Source: Gnetum montanum (taxonomy: Eukaryota > Streptophyta > Gnetopsida > Gnetales > Gnetaceae). Taken from it: a stretch of DNA of 62,000 nucleotides. Within the stretch, counting starts at the first letter, position 1. Each line of letters starts with the position of its first letter. Where the stretch lies: NCBI GenBank assembly GCA_015680685.1, contig MNCI01022611.1, forward strand, positions 1,352,903 through 1,414,902, written 5' to 3'. Below are positions 59,470 to 62,000 of this stretch, piece by piece. The notes under the pieces were generated by a model. The model did no database searches. It was not told the origin of the DNA and saw nothing but the letters and a program-made list of their open reading frames with translations. The position numbers were made by a program, and so were the translations under genes.

Positions 59470-61600
59470 GACATCTCAAAGTAAACTACATGTGAGTATG
59501 AACCACAAAGTAATGGAGTGATTAAGAGGAAGAATGGTGTAATCCAAGAAATGTATAGATGCTTGTTAAAACATGCATCTTTAACTAATTCCTATTGAAA
59601 TTTAGTCCACATGGTAAATTATATTCTTAATAGATTCATCATGTGGCTGAAAAGACTTCATATGAACTATTGTATGACAAGATGTCAAATCTCTTCCATC
59701 TCAAGGTCTTTGGATGTGTACATTATGTTAAGATTCCCAATGATCTTTTGGGGGAGCTAGATGATAGAGGTAGGAGGTATGTCTTTCTTGGATGTGATTC
59801 TAAGACAAGTGGCTACAAATTTTTTGATCCACTTAAGAAGAAGTGGAATGTAAAAAAACTATAATCATTGATGAGAAAATCTTACAGGGTTTAGCTCATT
59901 CTACAACCATGAATAAGATAATAAGAAGAAGAAAGAGGCTTATGAGCTAAGGTGATGGATGTTGAAGGATCATTCCACATCTCAAATCCTTAACATTAGC
60001 TTTCAAAAAGGATACATAAGAAGCTAAGAAATATTTAATGTTTCCTATTAGTCTTAATTAATAAACCATCAAACATTAAACAAGTTATCATTATTAAAGT
60101 ATGGCAAGATGTAATGCAAAATGATTATCTTTTAATAATCAAAAATATAATATGATCTGTAGTGGGAAAAATAAAAGGAAAGAAGATCCCTAAGATCAAA
60201 TGAGTATTTAAAATAAAATTTGATGAACAAGACAACATTTTCATTCATAAGGTAAGGTTGGTAGTAAGGGGCTTCAAGTAAAAGAAGCACATTGATTATG
60301 AAGAAATATTTACCCTTGTTTCAAGGTTTAAAACCATAAAATTATTAATCTCCATTATAGCTCATCTCAAAGTAAAAATGTACTAAATGAATGCCAATGT
60401 AGCCTTTCTTAAAAATGTGTTAGAAGAAGAGTTTACAGTCTTCAATTGAAAGGATTTAAAATTCAAGGCTAAGAAGACAAAGTGTGAAAGCTTAACAAGG
60501 TTCTCTTTGGATTCAAGTAAGAACCAAGAGTTTGATTTCATAGAATTAATAATTTTCTTTGTAAACATAGCTATAAAAGTTATATTTTAAAGCCTCCTCT
60601 CTAGTTCAAGCATGTATGCATTAATGTAATCATGATATCCTTGTATGTTGATGACTTGGTCTTCCTATCAAGTACTAAAAAATTGATTTCAAAATTTAGG
60701 AAAGAAATAAAAGAAGAATTTGAGATGAAGGATCTAGAAGTAATAAGGTACTTTCTAGGAATTCAAGTATAACAACATGAAGATGTCTTGAACATGCATC
60801 AAAATAAATATGCTAAAAGCTTCATAGAAAAATATGGTTTAAAATATACTAAGATAAATATCATTTCACTCCTTCCAATCTCAAACTCTAAGCCATAGAT
60901 AAACATTCCTTAGTTATATTTTTTCTATAGAATCATAATAGGAATCTTAAGGTTTATTTATCACTCAAGACCTAGTATTGAGCTTTCTACATCTTATCAT
61001 TCTAGGTTCATACAAGAACCTAGACAAAGACACATGAATACTCTCCAACATATCATGAGATATGTAAAAGAGACCATGGATTTTGCATACAATTTTTCAA
61101 AGGAGATGTCAACTTCCATGCATTTTATGATGTTGATTATGAAGGAGATCTTCAAAATAGAAATTCTACATCAAGTTCTATCATCTTGCAATCCTATCTA
61201 TTGAATTAGCAAGAAGCAAAGTACCATAGCTCTATCTTTATTTGAAGTTGAATTCATTACAATGACAAATTGTATCCAACATATATTATGGCTTAAGAAG
61301 CTCTTCATTCAATTAGAATTTGAAATCTTTTTACCCATGAAGCTTATGGTGGACAACAAATTTTAAAGGATTATGTTCTTTGTAATAAGTACAAGCATGT
61401 TGACATAAGTACTACTTCATCAAGTAAGAAGTAAAGGGTGAAAACATCTTATCCAAATATGTGCCTACTCAAGATAAATTGGCTAACATCCTTAAAAGGC
61501 CACTTCAAGCCTACAAGTTTGACTACCTATTAAAGACTATTAACATTTCAAAAGTTAAGAGGGAAGCAAGGAAGATTCTCAAGGCTCTACCTCCATGATT
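59470..61600 (+). pseudogene. Ty1/copia pol (integrase end, RT, RNase H), eroded
   Basis: Integrase sequence begins near 59490 (EYEPQSNGVIERKNG, holding the catalytic Glu). Its C-terminal part is open at 59643-59864 (LFHLKVFGCVHYV, YVFLGCDSKTSGYK). RT follows with VFKIKFDEQDN (60210-60240), RLVVRGFK and IDYEEIFTLVSRF (60290-60330), and the intact catalytic motif SLYVDDLV at about 60632-60655. RNase H-like sequence ends near 61560 (KLANILKRPLQAY). Order integrase-RT-RNase H is the copia order. Gag, protease and the integrase N-terminus are not found. Frequent TAA/TAG and frameshifts inactivate it. Confidence 0.88.
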
Positions 61601-61626
61601 CTCAAACATTGCACACAAAAAGGATG

Positions 61627-62000
61627 TGTTAGAAATAGTTTGAATGTGCACCTTTGAACTTTTTCATCTTTGTTTCCTTTAATGTTGAATAAAGACGAAA
61701 GTAATGGTAGTCTTTCTTTTGATGTGCATATGTTTACCTTAATGTATTAGGATTTATAATTATCTTTGTTTGAAAAAAAAAAAGAATCTTAAAAGGTTAG
61801 GGATTGAGCAAATTTCTAAAAAGAGAAATAAGAGGTTAAGAGCCTTCATGTATAACCCATGCTCCAAGAGAAAACATCCTCCACAAAAAAGCATCAATAG
61901 GGTTGAATTCCTCTTATTATAACTTATCTTTTTATTATAAACTAAACTAACCTCCCTTTAATTCTTGAGTGTTCTTGTGTAAATGTTATGTGCTTAGGAA
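61627..62000 (+). repeat. 3' LTR of the copia pol element (family I), start only
   Basis: Begins TGTTAGAAATAG just after the pol remnant and continues past the window end. Homologous to 52446 onward, with a longer A run at 61773-61783. Confidence 0.8.

Overview
The window reads as nuclear DNA of a seed plant from a gene-poor, AT-rich heterochromatic region. I found no intact host gene, tRNA, rRNA or CRISPR array. Almost everything recognisable is LTR retrotransposon sequence in layers, plus one RTE-type LINE remnant. The plant assignment rests on primer-binding sites matching plant tRNA-Asp and initiator tRNA-Met, Ty3/gypsy and Ty1/copia gag/pol motifs, a plant-type RTE 3' end, and ORFs resembling the 'putative plant transposon protein' type. 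There is one 38-N gap (16012-16049) and one N at about 29553.

Layout. 1-4220: 3' part of an Athila-like non-autonomous element (copy D, + strand). 4221-9240: unassigned DNA holding an RTE LINE tail (6609-7510) and a cluster of CATGA/TCATG dyads. 9240-11881: 5' part of a second Athila-like copy (A, - strand). 11882-12830: an LTR-like block rich in GACATCT. 14582-15913 and 24211-25300: a hairpin-bearing repeat array split by a complete Athila-like element (B, 15914-24210, - strand, target duplication GCAAA). 25624-28406: a long eroded + strand ORF. 29449-33207: a third 5' copy (C, - strand). 33844-44780: a decayed Ty3/gypsy polyprotein (G, - strand) interrupted by a solo LTR (TSD TCCTA) and by a gag-only Ty1/copia element (37704-43597, TSD CTAGC). 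44780-49031: another Athila-like 3' copy (E, + strand). 49032-52314: the 3' part of a copia-LTR element with a transposon-protein-type ORF (F). 53287-58818: a gypsy element whose RT/RNase H region is replaced by an unrecognised ORF. 59470-62000: Ty1/copia pol and the start of its 3' LTR.

Three themes deserve attention. First, several element families carry gag and/or a large accessory ORF of about 540-930 codons but no reverse transcriptase, so they would depend on proteins supplied in trans. Second, in many ORFs the frame survives for hundreds of codons while Gln codons have become TAG/TAA, the mark expected from C-to-T decay of methylated CHG/CHH sites (or, much less likely, a reassigned code). 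Third, unrelated element families each carry their own reiterated short dyad-symmetric motif in or near the LTR, in one family as a 14-bp-phased array just upstream of the TATA box.

Coordinates of eroded ORFs are the extents over which I could follow homology or frame. None encodes a full-length protein in the standard code.
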